Shown one piece after another: positions 1 to 7,531 of a DNA stretch of 7,783 bases. Source of the DNA: an uncultured Clostridia bacterium (lineage in GTDB: Bacteria; Bacillota; Clostridia; Christensenellales; Borkfalkiaceae); contig CAMAHZ010000053.1 of NCBI GenBank assembly GCA_945834965.1, positions 1 through 7,783 on the forward strand, read 5' to 3'. Each line of letters opens with the position of its first letter. The first letter of the stretch is position 1. Under the pieces are notes generated by a model. It was not told the DNA's origin. It searched no databases and saw nothing but the letters and a program-made list of their open reading frames with translations. The position numbers were made by a program, and so were the translations under genes.

Positions 1-1742
1 ATCTCTTGCTCGGTGGCGTTCATTATGTTGCCCACGTTGGAAAACTTTTCCATAAGCGCAACCGACTTACGTTTGCCGATACCTTCTATTTCGTCAAGCA
101 CGCTCTTTAAAGCGTTTTTGGTGTGCACCGAACGGAAATACGTGACTGCAAAGCGGTGCGCTTCGTCCCTGATTCTTTGCACCATTCTTAGCGAATAATC
201 GCTCTTGGGGATTTTTACGCTTTCTTCAAAAGCGAGGGTGAAAATCTCTTCGTCCTGCTTGGCGATTGAAATCAAGTCTATATCCTTAACGTTCAACTCG
301 TCAAAGACCTGCTTGACCGAAGAGAGCTGACCCTTACCGCCGTCGATTACTATTAAATCGGGTTTTGGAAATCTCTCTTCTTCGTCGGTATTGAGTTTTG
401 ATAGACGCCTTAAAAGCACTTCCTTTAAGGACGCGAAGTCGTCTGCCCCTTCTACCGTCTTAATCTTAAATCGGCGATAGGACGTCTTATCCGCTTCCCC
501 GTCTATAAACACGACCATAGACGCAACCTTATCCACGCCCGAGACGTTGGAAATATCGTAACACTCCATACGGCGCGGATAGCGTGATAAACCCAACTGC
601 TGCTGCAATCTCTTGCAGGCGTTTATCGTCATATCGTCCTTGTGCTTTATTCTGTCCACCGACTTTTCCAAATAGTCGTTTACGTTCGCCTTAGCCATAT
701 CGAGCAGCTTTGCCTTTACCCCCTGCTTTGCGTAAGTTAAGGTTACGGACTTATTCAGCTTTTCTTTAAAAAAGCTTTCGATTATCTCGCTTTCGCAGAA
801 GTTTTGAACGATAAGCTCTGAAGGCGGCTCGTGAGAAGAATAATACTGCGTTATAAACGAAGTAAGCGCTTCACCTTCGGACAGGTGCGCGTCGTCCAAC
901 GCAAAGGAAGTTCCGCCCTGCATTATGCCCTTTCGGGTTATAAGCAGATTGACCGCCGAATATAGTCCGTTCGTTGCGTATGCAATTACGTCGGCGTCTA
1001 TAGGTTTGTTTATGGAAGTTATTCTCTTTGCCTCAAGCTTTGAGAGCATTGAGAGTTTGTTTTTGTAGTCTAACGCAAGCTCGAACGCTTCGTTTTCGGC
1101 GGCGGAAAGCATCTTCTCGGTTAATATTTCCTGCGCCTTTGAGTAGTTGCCGTCTAAAAACGACAGCGCAAGCTTGACCTTTTGAGCGTACTCTTCCTTG
1201 GAAATTTTATGGGCGCAAGGGGCGCAACACTTGCCTATGTGGTAGTTTAAACATTCCCTTTTGGGCTTTGCGCCTATCGCCGTGCGGCACAGGCGAACGT
1301 TGAATAAAAGCTGACAGCACTCTAAAATATCCTTATAATTTATGCCGCCCATAAACGGACCGAAATACCTGCAACCGTCCTTTTTAATCTTTCTCGTTAC
1401 GTAGAAGTTGGGATACTCTTCCCTTAAATCGACCTTTATATACGGATAGGTCTTGTCGTCCTTTAAAAGTATATTGTACTTGGGCTTATACTTTTTTATA
1501 AGGTTGTTTTCAAGTGCGAGAGCGTCTATTTCCGAAGCCGTTATAATGTAGTTGAAATCGGCAATATTTTCCACCATCTTTAAAACCTTTTCAGGCTTTG
1601 GCGACGAGTGAAAATATTGGCGGACTCGGTTTTTAAGCACCCTTGCTTTGCCAACGTAAATAACGTTGCCAAACTTGTCCAGCATTATATAGACGCCCGG
1701 ATTTTCGGGCAGAAGTTTTAACTTTTCCTTAACTACGTCCAT
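1..1742 (-). CDS. uvrC: UvrABC excinuclease subunit C (partial, C-terminal end cut by window edge)
   Basis: UvrC makes both incisions around a lesion after UvrA/UvrB have marked it, in cytoplasmic nucleotide excision repair. Read from the ATG at 1742, 580 codons are open to the left edge, so only a short C-terminal piece is missing from a family of about 600 residues. Visible parts in order are: an N-terminal GIY-YIG nuclease (G16-V17-Y18, Y29-V30-G31, R39, E78), which makes the 3' cut; four cysteines C152, C164, C172 and C176, spaced like the Fe-S ligands of E. coli UvrC; a UVR/UvrB-interacting stretch near 197-232; and an RNase H-like 5'-incision domain with D396 (CYDIS), D467 (VIDGGKGQ) and H529 (DEAHRF). 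The first part of a helix-hairpin-helix (IEGIGKRKS) follows before the edge. In-frame stops TAA and TGA lie just upstream of the ATG, which fixes the start. There is no good Shine-Dalgarno site. The gene has its own promoter behind the terminator of the proS operon. Confidence 0.97.
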   Translation of the reverse strand, partial: MDVVKEKLKLLPENPGVYIMLDKFGNVIYVGKARVLKNRVRQYFHSSPKPEKVLKMVENIADFNYIITASEIDALALENNLIKKYKPKYNILLKDDKTYPYIKVDLREEYPNFYVTRKIKKDGCRYFGPFMGGINYKDILECCQLLFNVRLCRTAIGAKPKRECLNYHIGKCCAPCAHKISKEEYAQKVKLALSFLDGNYSKAQEILTEKMLSAAENEAFELALDYKNKLSMLSKLEAKRITSINKPIDADVIAYATNGLYSAVNLLITRKGIMQGGTSFALDDAHLSEGEALTSFITQYYSSHEPPSELIVQNFCESEIIESFFKEKLNKSVTLTYAKQGVKAKLLDMAKANVNDYLEKSVDRIKHKDDMTINACKRLQQQLGLSRYPRRMECYDISNVSGVDKVASMVVFIDGEADKTSYRRFKIKTVEGADDFASLKEVLLRRLSKLNTDEEERFPKPDLIVIDGGKGQLSSVKQVFDELNVKDIDLISIAKQDEEIFTLAFEESVKIPKSDYSLRMVQRIRDEAHRFAVTYFRSVHTKNALKSVLDEIEGIGKRKSVALMEKFSNVGNIMNATEQE

Positions 1743-1757
1743 AATAACTCATTATTT

Positions 1758-1786
1758 AGTATAGCATACTTAAGCGGCTTTTGCAA
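1758..1786 (-). promoter_or_regulatory. Promoter of uvrC (extended -10)
   Basis: On the minus strand, TTGCAA (1786-1781) lies exactly 17 bp before TATACT (1763-1758), and TG sits one base before the -10 box (TGCTATACT), giving an extended -10. Transcription would start near 1751, leaving a leader of only about 9 bases before the uvrC ATG at 1742. The site lies directly downstream of the previous operon's terminator, which fits an independent uvrC transcript. This is read by eye from consensus. Confidence 0.7.
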
Positions 1787-1799
1787 TATAGAAAGGCGT

Positions 1800-1832
1800 A
1801 AAAAAATCCCCTTTCGCATTTTTGCAAAAGGG
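1800..1832 (-). terminator. Rho-independent terminator of the proS / zinc-ribbon operon
   Basis: Bases 1809-1818 and 1823-1832 form a 10-position stem with one mismatch and a TTTT loop. On the minus strand the stem is followed by a run of T complementary to the A-run at 1800-1806. It lies about 20 bases after the stop of the zinc-ribbon gene and before the uvrC promoter. The plus-strand side also has some T residues (1835-1838), but no plus-strand gene ends here, so minus-strand use is the natural reading. Confidence 0.85.
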
Positions 1833-1851
1833 AATTTTACGGTTTTAATTT

Positions 1852-2295
1852 TTAAAATAAAGTCGGAAACATAATAATGCCCGCAACGGCGAGACCAAAG
1901 AATAAGACAACGGCAAAAAACTCTAACCCCAAAAAGACGGAAGAGAGAATTATACCCGTCTTGGAAAGGCTAATATTCTTTTCGCTGCCTATGCGCTTTG
2001 CTTCGTTATACGCAATAATACTTAAAATCAGCCCCACAAACGAAGCCACGAACGCAAATATAAAACCTAAAATAGTAAGGGGCGAATAGCTTTCGGGATT
2101 TGAATAGCCGTTTGTTCTATTGTAGTTATCGTTTTGGCAGTACTCGCTATCAAAAGTACGACCGCCGTTTGCGTTGTTATTGTACGTATTGTTCTGCCTT
2201 TCCGCCTGAGCGTCGTTTTGTACGTTTCTTCCGCACGAAGGGCAGAAAACTGCGCCTGCCGGCAATTCGCTTCCGCATCCTTTACAATATCTCAT
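1852..2295 (-). CDS. Zinc-ribbon membrane protein of unknown function (DUF4190-like C-terminus)
   Basis: The 147-residue protein starts with a zinc ribbon: C4-x2-C7 and C18-x2-C21, each followed by Gly, the typical four-cysteine knuckle pair of the zinc-ribbon families found at the N-terminus of many Firmicutes membrane proteins. A polar Asn/Tyr-rich linker of low complexity follows (about 34-70). Two hydrophobic segments come next (about 72-96 and 113-143), separated by a charged loop (YNEAKRIGSEKN), resembling the DUF4190-type membrane module. The ribbon should face the cytosol if the first helix goes inward to outward, but that is inference. No signal peptide or catalytic motif is visible. 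The start is supported by AGGTGA six bases before the ATG. It begins 28 bases after the proS stop, with no terminator between, so it is very likely cotranscribed with proS. The function is unknown. The link to proS may be positional only. Confidence 0.88.
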   Translation of the reverse strand: MRYCKGCGSELPAGAVFCPSCGRNVQNDAQAERQNNTYNNNANGGRTFDSEYCQNDNYNRTNGYSNPESYSPLTILGFIFAFVASFVGLILSIIAYNEAKRIGSEKNISLSKTGIILSSVFLGLEFFAVVLFFGLAVAGIIMFPTLF

Positions 2296-2323
2296 TTGCT
2301 CTCACCTGTTTCAGATTTTTTAA

Positions 2324-3751
2324 TTAATATGCACGGGCAAAGTAAACGGTGTGTTTAGCCTTCTTGCCGCATACTGCGCAGAATTCGTCGATAAGCTCTT
2401 CACACATAACCCTTGCCGTAGCGTTGGTTTCCGCCTTGATTTTGTCTTCGCATTCTCTGCAGCCGCACCAGCCTGCCTTGACGAAGTTGCCGCCTTCTAC
2501 GCCTGCTAAAATGCCTGCCATATCCTTTGCACGGACGATTTTTTCGTCGCGCCTGCACCTTGCCGCTTCAAGCATATCGACCTGAATTATTTCAAGAAGC
2601 TTTGCAACGGTATCTTCAATGCCGTCTAATGCGCACTCGTTCTTTTCACATGTATCGCGGCGGAAGAGCATAGCCTTTCCTGCTTCGATATCCCTAGGTC
2701 CGATTTCCACTCTTACGGGTACGCCCTTCATCTCCCACTCGTTGAACTTCCAACCGGGGGAATTGTCGGTATCGTCTAAAACGACCCTTACGCCCGCCTT
2801 TTCTAAGAGCGACTTAACTTCCGCACACTTTTCCAAAACGCCTGCCTTTTTAGCGGCAATCGGCACGATAACTGCCTGATAAGGCGCAACCTTGGGGGGA
2901 AGAACCAAGCCCCTTGCGTCGCCGTGCGCCATAATGACTGCGCCTATCATACGGGTTGAAGTACCCCAACTCGTGGTATACGCGTATTTCTGCACGCCGT
3001 CCTTATCCAAAAACTTAATATCGAAAGCCTTTGCAAAATTTTGACCGAGATAGTGCGAAGTACCCGACTGCAAGGACTTGCCGTCCTTCATCATAGCTTC
3101 CATACCGTAGGTTGCAACCGCGCCTGCAAACTTTTCCTTTTCGGTCTTTTTGCCGCAGATTACGGGAATTGCCAAGACGTTTTCTGCAAATTCCTTGTAG
3201 ACTTCGAGCATTTTAATCGTCTCTTCCATAGCTTCTTCTTCGCTTGCGTGGCAGGTGTGACCTTCCTGCCATAAGAACTCGGAAGTGCGCAAGAAAGGAC
3301 GGGTGGTCTTTTCCCAACGCATAACGTTTGCCCATTGATTGATTAAGATGGGCAAATCCCTATACGACTGCAACCACTTTGAATACATATTGCCGATAAT
3401 CGTCTCGCTTGTAGGGCGAATTGCCAAAGGCTCGGCAAGCTCTTCACCGCCTGCGTGGGTTACGACTGCAACTTCGGGCGCAAACCCTTCCACGTGCTCG
3501 GCTTCTTTTGTGAAAAAGCTCATGGGAATAAGCAGGGGGAAGTAAGCGTTCTGCACGCCCGTAGCTTTAAAGCGAGCGTCCATTTCGTGCTGAATATTCT
3601 CCCATATAGCGTAGCCGTAAGGGCGAATGACCATAGTGCCCTTTACGGGTCCGTAGTCGACGAGCTGAGTCTTTTTGCAGACGTCGGTGTACCACTGGGG
3701 GAAGTCCGTTTCGATATCCGCAATATTTTCTACAAATGATTCCTTTGCCAT
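2324..3751 (-). CDS. proS: Prolyl-tRNA synthetase, short archaeal/eukaryotic-like type
   Basis: This class II enzyme charges tRNA-Pro with proline in the cytoplasm. From the ATG at 3751 it is 475 residues, the usual size of the archaeal-like form and about 100 shorter than the common bacterial form. Visible features are the N-terminal block ending YGYAIWENIQ (45-54), the motif 2 region (IRPTSET at 111-117 and RTSEFLWQEGHTCH at 155-168), motif 3 (HGDARGLVLPPK at 276-287), an anticodon-binding domain from about 290, and a C-terminal domain with cysteines C429, C431, C434, C458 and C461, probably zinc-binding. The chain ends in Ala-Tyr, and a terminal Tyr is characteristic of this type. There is no insertion editing domain between motifs 2 and 3. 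A TTG at 3769 would add six residues, but AAAGGA abuts it with no spacing, whereas family proteins start like MAKE. It is the first gene of a two-gene operon. Confidence 0.97.
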   Translation of the reverse strand: MAKESFVENIADIETDFPQWYTDVCKKTQLVDYGPVKGTMVIRPYGYAIWENIQHEMDARFKATGVQNAYFPLLIPMSFFTKEAEHVEGFAPEVAVVTHAGGEELAEPLAIRPTSETIIGNMYSKWLQSYRDLPILINQWANVMRWEKTTRPFLRTSEFLWQEGHTCHASEEEAMEETIKMLEVYKEFAENVLAIPVICGKKTEKEKFAGAVATYGMEAMMKDGKSLQSGTSHYLGQNFAKAFDIKFLDKDGVQKYAYTTSWGTSTRMIGAVIMAHGDARGLVLPPKVAPYQAVIVPIAAKKAGVLEKCAEVKSLLEKAGVRVVLDDTDNSPGWKFNEWEMKGVPVRVEIGPRDIEAGKAMLFRRDTCEKNECALDGIEDTVAKLLEIIQVDMLEAARCRRDEKIVRAKDMAGILAGVEGGNFVKAGWCGCRECEDKIKAETNATARVMCEELIDEFCAVCGKKAKHTVYFARAY

Positions 3752-3791
3752 AATTTCTCTTTTTAACAATCCTTTCGAATATATTTATGAA

Positions 3792-3820
3792 ATTATATCA
3801 CAACGCCTATAAAAAATAAA
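3792..3820 (-). promoter_or_regulatory. Promoter of the proS operon (extended -10)
   Basis: On the minus strand a perfect TATAAT (3797-3792) is preceded by TG one base upstream (TGATATAAT), an extended -10. The matching -35 region 17 bp upstream (3820-3815, TTTATT) is weak, which extended -10 promoters tolerate. Transcription would start near 3785, giving a leader of about 34 bases before the proS ATG at 3751. Confidence 0.7.
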
Positions 3821-3886
3821 GTGTTTGAACGCAAAGTAACGAAAATTTTGTATATCTATTTTAGGCGATTTTTACACCCTAAACAG

Positions 3887-3915
3887 TTGAAATATAGTTG
3901 AGTTTATTGTATAAT
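3887..3915 (+). promoter_or_regulatory. Promoter of the phosphohexomutase gene
   Basis: TTGAAA (3887-3892) and TATAAT (3910-3915) are separated by exactly 17 bp, a near-consensus housekeeping promoter. Transcription should start near 3921-3925, at or just before the ATG at 3925. It is divergent from the proS promoter, with about 90 bp between the two -10/-35 sets. Confidence 0.75.
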
Positions 3916-3924
3916 GTAGGTATT

Positions 3925-5439
3925 ATGGAAAGAAAATCGTATATGCACCTTAAAAGCGGTAGCGACGTACGCGGCGTTGCCGTTACAACCGAACGAGACG
4001 AAGTTACCTTAACGCGCGAAGCGTTGGGCGATATCACCAGGGCTTTTTTGAAATGGCTGTCCTTAAAGAGCGGCAAAAAGACGCCCAAAATTGCAGTCGG
4101 ATACGATTGCAGAATTTCTAACGAAGTCATATTTGCCATCGTTAAAGAGACGGTTTTATCCTGCGGGTGCGACGTTATAGGGTGCGGACTCAGCTCTACC
4201 CCTTCTATGTTTATGCTGTTAAAGGACGAAGGCTGGGCTTGCGACGCATCGATAATGATAACCGCTTCCCACCTACCCTTCAACATGAACGGGCTTAAAT
4301 TCTTTACCCCCGACGGCGGTTTATCGGGAAGCGAGATTAGCACTATTCTTTCCTATGCGGAAGAAGGTTTAAGCCTGCCACAGGGCGAAGGAAAGTTTGA
4401 AAGAAAGCCCTATATGAAAAAATACTGCGAAAACCTCGTTGAAACGGTACGCTCGGCTACGGGAACGGATATGCCCTTATACGGCAGAATTATCGTAGTT
4501 GACGCAGGCAACGGCGTTGGCGGCTTTTTTGCAAGCAAGGTGTTAAAGCCCTTGGGCGCAATCACTTCCGGCAGTATTAACCTTTGCCCCGACGGCAGAT
4601 TCCCCGCCCATATCCCCAACCCTGAGCTACCCGAAGCAATGGAAGCGCTTAAGCGTGCCGTACTCTTTTCCAAAGCACAGCTGGGTATTTCCTTCGACAC
4701 CGACGTAGACAGGGCGGCAATCGTAGACGGCGACGGCAACCCCGTAAACAGGGATAAGCTTATCGCACTCGTTGCGGCAACCATTTTGCAGGAAAGACCT
4801 GCAACTATCGTAACCGACAGCGTTACCTGCGACGGTTTAACCAAATTCATCAACAACCGCGGCGGCAGACACGTACGCTTTAAGCGCGGTTATAAAAACG
4901 TTATCGACGAAGCTATCCGCCGCAACGAAAACGGCGACTACTGCCCCCTTGCTATGGAGACGAGCGGACACGCGGCGTTTAAAGACAATTATTTCTTAGA
5001 CGACGGCGCGTACCTTATCTGCAAGCTGTTGGTAACCTTCTATATGCAGGCACAGAAAAGAGAAAAGCTGTGCGATTTGATTGATAAACTTGAGTTGCCC
5101 GTCGAGCAGGACGAAGTGCGCTTGAAATTTACCGCGGACTGCCGCAATTTCAAGGAAGAAGGCGATAGAATTATCCGCGAGCTTAAATTCTTCGCAGAAG
5201 CCGACTCAAGGGTTGACCTTGTGCCAAACAGCTACGAAGGCGTGCGCATTAACTTCCCCAGATACGACGGCGACGGCTGGCTACTTATCAGGCAGAGCGT
5301 TCACGACCCCGTTATGCCCGTAAACTTTGCAAGCCTTTCACAAGGCGGCGATAAGGTTATGGCAAAATATTTGTATTCGTTCGTATCGAAATACCCCTTC
5401 CTTGACGTTAGCGCGCTTAAGGAATTTATAGAAAAGTAA
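3925..5439 (+). CDS. Alpha-D-phosphohexomutase (phosphomannomutase/phosphoglucomutase family)
   Basis: Enzymes of this family move phosphate between C1 and C6 of hexose phosphates, feeding glycogen, nucleotide-sugar or mannose metabolism in the cytoplasm. The 504-residue protein shows the four expected domains: the catalytic phosphoserine in TASHLPFN (S115, domain 1), the metal-binding loop D258-T-D260-V-D262-R (domain 2), the sugar-binding loop ETSGHA (345-350, domain 3), and a C-terminal phosphate-binding loop RQSVHDP (456-462) in place of the common RxSGTEP. An N-terminal GSDVRG matches the start of this family. The preferred sugar (glucose or mannose) cannot be told. The frame is open upstream to a TTG at 3898, but that codon lies inside the promoter, before any likely transcript start. 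The ATG at 3925 is therefore preferred, and the ATG at 3943 (MHLKSGSD) is a serious alternative. The gene is divergent from proS and upstream of tkt on the same strand. Confidence 0.93.
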   Translation: MERKSYMHLKSGSDVRGVAVTTERDEVTLTREALGDITRAFLKWLSLKSGKKTPKIAVGYDCRISNEVIFAIVKETVLSCGCDVIGCGLSSTPSMFMLLKDEGWACDASIMITASHLPFNMNGLKFFTPDGGLSGSEISTILSYAEEGLSLPQGEGKFERKPYMKKYCENLVETVRSATGTDMPLYGRIIVVDAGNGVGGFFASKVLKPLGAITSGSINLCPDGRFPAHIPNPELPEAMEALKRAVLFSKAQLGISFDTDVDRAAIVDGDGNPVNRDKLIALVAATILQERPATIVTDSVTCDGLTKFINNRGGRHVRFKRGYKNVIDEAIRRNENGDYCPLAMETSGHAAFKDNYFLDDGAYLICKLLVTFYMQAQKREKLCDLIDKLELPVEQDEVRLKFTADCRNFKEEGDRIIRELKFFAEADSRVDLVPNSYEGVRINFPRYDGDGWLLIRQSVHDPVMPVNFASLSQGGDKVMAKYLYSFVSKYPFLDVSALKEFIEK

Positions 5440-5447
5440 TAGACGCA

Positions 5448-5495
5448 AAGCCGTGCAATACGCACTTTGGGCTTAGCGGCGCGCTGAAAACGCGC
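5448..5495 (+). promoter_or_regulatory. Two stem-loops between the phosphohexomutase gene and tkt
   Basis: The first stem pairs AAGCC (5448-5452) with GGCTT (5470-5474) and GTGC (5453-5456) with GCAC (5462-5465), leaving TTTG unpaired on one side. The second pairs GCGCG (5479-5483) with CGCGC (5491-5495) around a 7-base loop. Only ATATATTT follows, not a proper T-run, so this would be a weak terminator or attenuator at best. TATATT (5497-5502) with a poor -35 (TTAGCG, 5473-5478, 18 bp away) could be a tkt promoter, in which case the second inverted repeat would fill its spacer like an operator. The sequence does not decide between these readings. Confidence 0.4.
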
Positions 5496-5539
5496 ATATA
5501 TTTCACAATAGAAAAGATAATAATAACAGGAGAAAAAAT

Positions 5540-7531
5540 ATGTCCGTACAACAAAAATGCGTTGATACAATCAGGGTACTTTCAGCTGAAGCTATCGAAA
5601 AGGCAAAATCGGGTCACCCCGGCATCTGTCTCGGTGCCGCACCTATCGGTTACGAGCTGTTTGCAAATCACCTTTCGTTCAGCTACAAAAACCCCAACTG
5701 GGACAATAGAGACAGGTTCATATTATCAGCCGGTCACGGTTCTATGCTCTTATACTCACTCTTGCATATGTTCGGCTACGACGTTACGATGGACGACATT
5801 AAGTCCTTCCGTCAGCTCGGTGCAAAGACCGCAGGTCACCCCGAATACCGCAAGATACCCGGCATAGAAACTTCTACCGGACCTTTAGGACAGGGACTTG
5901 CAAACGCCGTCGGCTTTGCGGTTGCCGAAGAGCATCTTGCGGCTATTTTCAATAAGCCCGGCTACCCCGTCGTAGACCACTTTACCTACGTTTTAACGGG
6001 CGACGGCTGCCTTGAAGAAGGTATCGGCTATGAAGCTTGCTCTTTTGCAGGCACGCAAAAGCTTGGCAAACTCATCTTGTTGTACGATAGCAACGACATT
6101 ACCATCGAAGGCGACATCTCTTCCACCTTCTCGGAAGACGCCGCAACGAGATTTATGGCGCAGGGCTGGCAGGTTATCAGGGTGAACGACGCCAACAACC
6201 TTACCCTTTTGCGCTACGCAATCGAAAGGGCAAAGAGCGATTTAACCCGCCCTTCCGTGATTATCTGCAGGACTAAAATCGGCTACGGCTCGCCCTTAGT
6301 CGGCAGCGCAGATTGCCACGGCGCACCCCTTGGCGAAGAAAACGTTCGCCTTTTAAAGGAAAACCTTAACTGGACGGAAGAACCCTTCACCGTACCCGAA
6401 AAGGTCAAAGAACATTGTATGGCAATCGCCGAAGAAAAGAGCAAAGCGGAAGATAGATGGAACGAGCTTTTTGCAAGCTACGACAGAGAATACCCCATGC
6501 TCGCCGCACAGTACAGACAGTTTATGAAGGGAACGGTTGATTTCAACGCAGTTCAAGGTTTGTACGACTTTATTAAGCCCGAAGCAACGAGAAGCTGCGG
6601 CGGTAAGGTGCTTAATGCAATTGCAAAGGTTGCACCTAATATTATGAGCGGTTCTGCCGACCTTGCCCCTTCCACCAAAACCGAAATCAAGGGCAGCGAA
6701 TACTTCTCACCCGAACACAGAGAAGGCTGCAATATCCACTTCGGTATCCGTGAACACGCTATGAGCGCTATCTGCAACGGCATTCAGCTGCACGGCGGCT
6801 TAAGGGCAGTATGCTCGACCTTCTTCTCCTTTGCCGACTATATGAAGCCCGGCATTAGAATGTCCGCACTTATGAAGTTGCCCGTTATCTACGTTATGAC
6901 TCACGACTCTATCGGCGTCGGCGAGGACGGACCTACCCACCAGCCTATGGAACAGCTCGTTATGCTGCGTTCCATTCCCGGCATCAACGTATTCCGCCCC
7001 TGCGACGGCAAGGAGACGGCGGCGGCGTTTATGGCGGCTTTCAATTCCGAACAGCCCACCGTTATCGTTGAGACGAGACAGAATTTGCCCGTTTACGAAA
7101 AGTCGGGCAGAAAGGCGTTAAGGGGCGGTTACGTGATTTCCGACTGCGAAGGCAACCCCGACGTACTTCTTATCGGCACCGGTTCGGAAGTTGAACAGTG
7201 CGTTCAGGCGCAGGGCTTGCTTGCACAGCAGAATATCAAGGCAAGGGTTATCTCTCTTCCCTGTATGGAAATCTTTGAAAAGCAGGACGAAGAATATCAA
7301 AACAGCGTTATTCCCAAGTCGGTTAAGGCAAGGGTGTGCGTTGAAGCGGCAAGCCACTTCGCTTGGTATAAATACTGCCGCGACTTCGGCGAGCTTATCA
7401 CTATGACGAGCTTTGGCACTTCCGGTAAGGCGGCAGACCTGTTTAAATACTTCGGCTTTACCGCTGAAAATATCGTTGATAAGGCTAAAAAGTCCATTGA
7501 AAACGTTATTCTCAACAGATACAGCCACTAA
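5540..7531 (+). CDS. tkt: Transketolase
   Basis: Transketolase is a thiamine-diphosphate enzyme that moves two-carbon ketol units between pentose, triose, tetrose and hexose phosphates in the non-oxidative pentose phosphate pathway (cytoplasm). At 663 residues it is full length. The N-terminal PP domain has GHPG with H26, AGHG with H66, H100, the TPP/metal motif G154-D155-G156 through N185, and H260. The Pyr domain has the catalytic Glu405 in GIREHA, H455 and D463/H467 in the GEDGPTHQP block, and phosphate contacts R351, S378 and R513 (TRQNLP). A C-terminal domain follows from about 530. Histidine positions line up almost one for one with E. coli TktA. AGGAG lies seven bases before the ATG, a strong ribosome binding site that fixes the start. 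It follows the phosphohexomutase by 100 bp. The 3' side carries a hairpin array and then a strong terminator. No key residue is missing. Confidence 0.98.
   Translation: MSVQQKCVDTIRVLSAEAIEKAKSGHPGICLGAAPIGYELFANHLSFSYKNPNWDNRDRFILSAGHGSMLLYSLLHMFGYDVTMDDIKSFRQLGAKTAGHPEYRKIPGIETSTGPLGQGLANAVGFAVAEEHLAAIFNKPGYPVVDHFTYVLTGDGCLEEGIGYEACSFAGTQKLGKLILLYDSNDITIEGDISSTFSEDAATRFMAQGWQVIRVNDANNLTLLRYAIERAKSDLTRPSVIICRTKIGYGSPLVGSADCHGAPLGEENVRLLKENLNWTEEPFTVPEKVKEHCMAIAEEKSKAEDRWNELFASYDREYPMLAAQYRQFMKGTVDFNAVQGLYDFIKPEATRSCGGKVLNAIAKVAPNIMSGSADLAPSTKTEIKGSEYFSPEHREGCNIHFGIREHAMSAICNGIQLHGGLRAVCSTFFSFADYMKPGIRMSALMKLPVIYVMTHDSIGVGEDGPTHQPMEQLVMLRSIPGINVFRPCDGKETAAAFMAAFNSEQPTVIVETRQNLPVYEKSGRKALRGGYVISDCEGNPDVLLIGTGSEVEQCVQAQGLLAQQNIKARVISLPCMEIFEKQDEEYQNSVIPKSVKARVCVEAASHFAWYKYCRDFGELITMTSFGTSGKAADLFKYFGFTAENIVDKAKKSIENVILNRYSH

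Noticed and set aside
13..198. Plus-strand 61-codon frame inside the uvrC region
   Set aside because: It is antisense to the strongly supported UvrC RNase H-like and helix-hairpin-helix coding sequence, and has no ribosome site.
3752..3769. TTG start for proS at 3769
   Set aside because: The purine-rich AAAGGA directly touches the TTG with no spacing, and family proteins begin at the MAKE position given by the ATG at 3751.
3804..3867. Inverted repeat CGCCTA (3804-3809) and TAGGCG (3862-3867) in the divergent promoter region
   Set aside because: The arms are only 6 bp and 52 bp apart. This is easily expected by chance, so it is not called an operator.
3879..4856. Long open frames on the minus strand (3879-4343 and 4410-4856) opposite the phosphohexomutase gene
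   Set aside because: They mirror the codon pattern of the real gene on the plus strand, have no ribosome sites and show no recognisable protein motifs.
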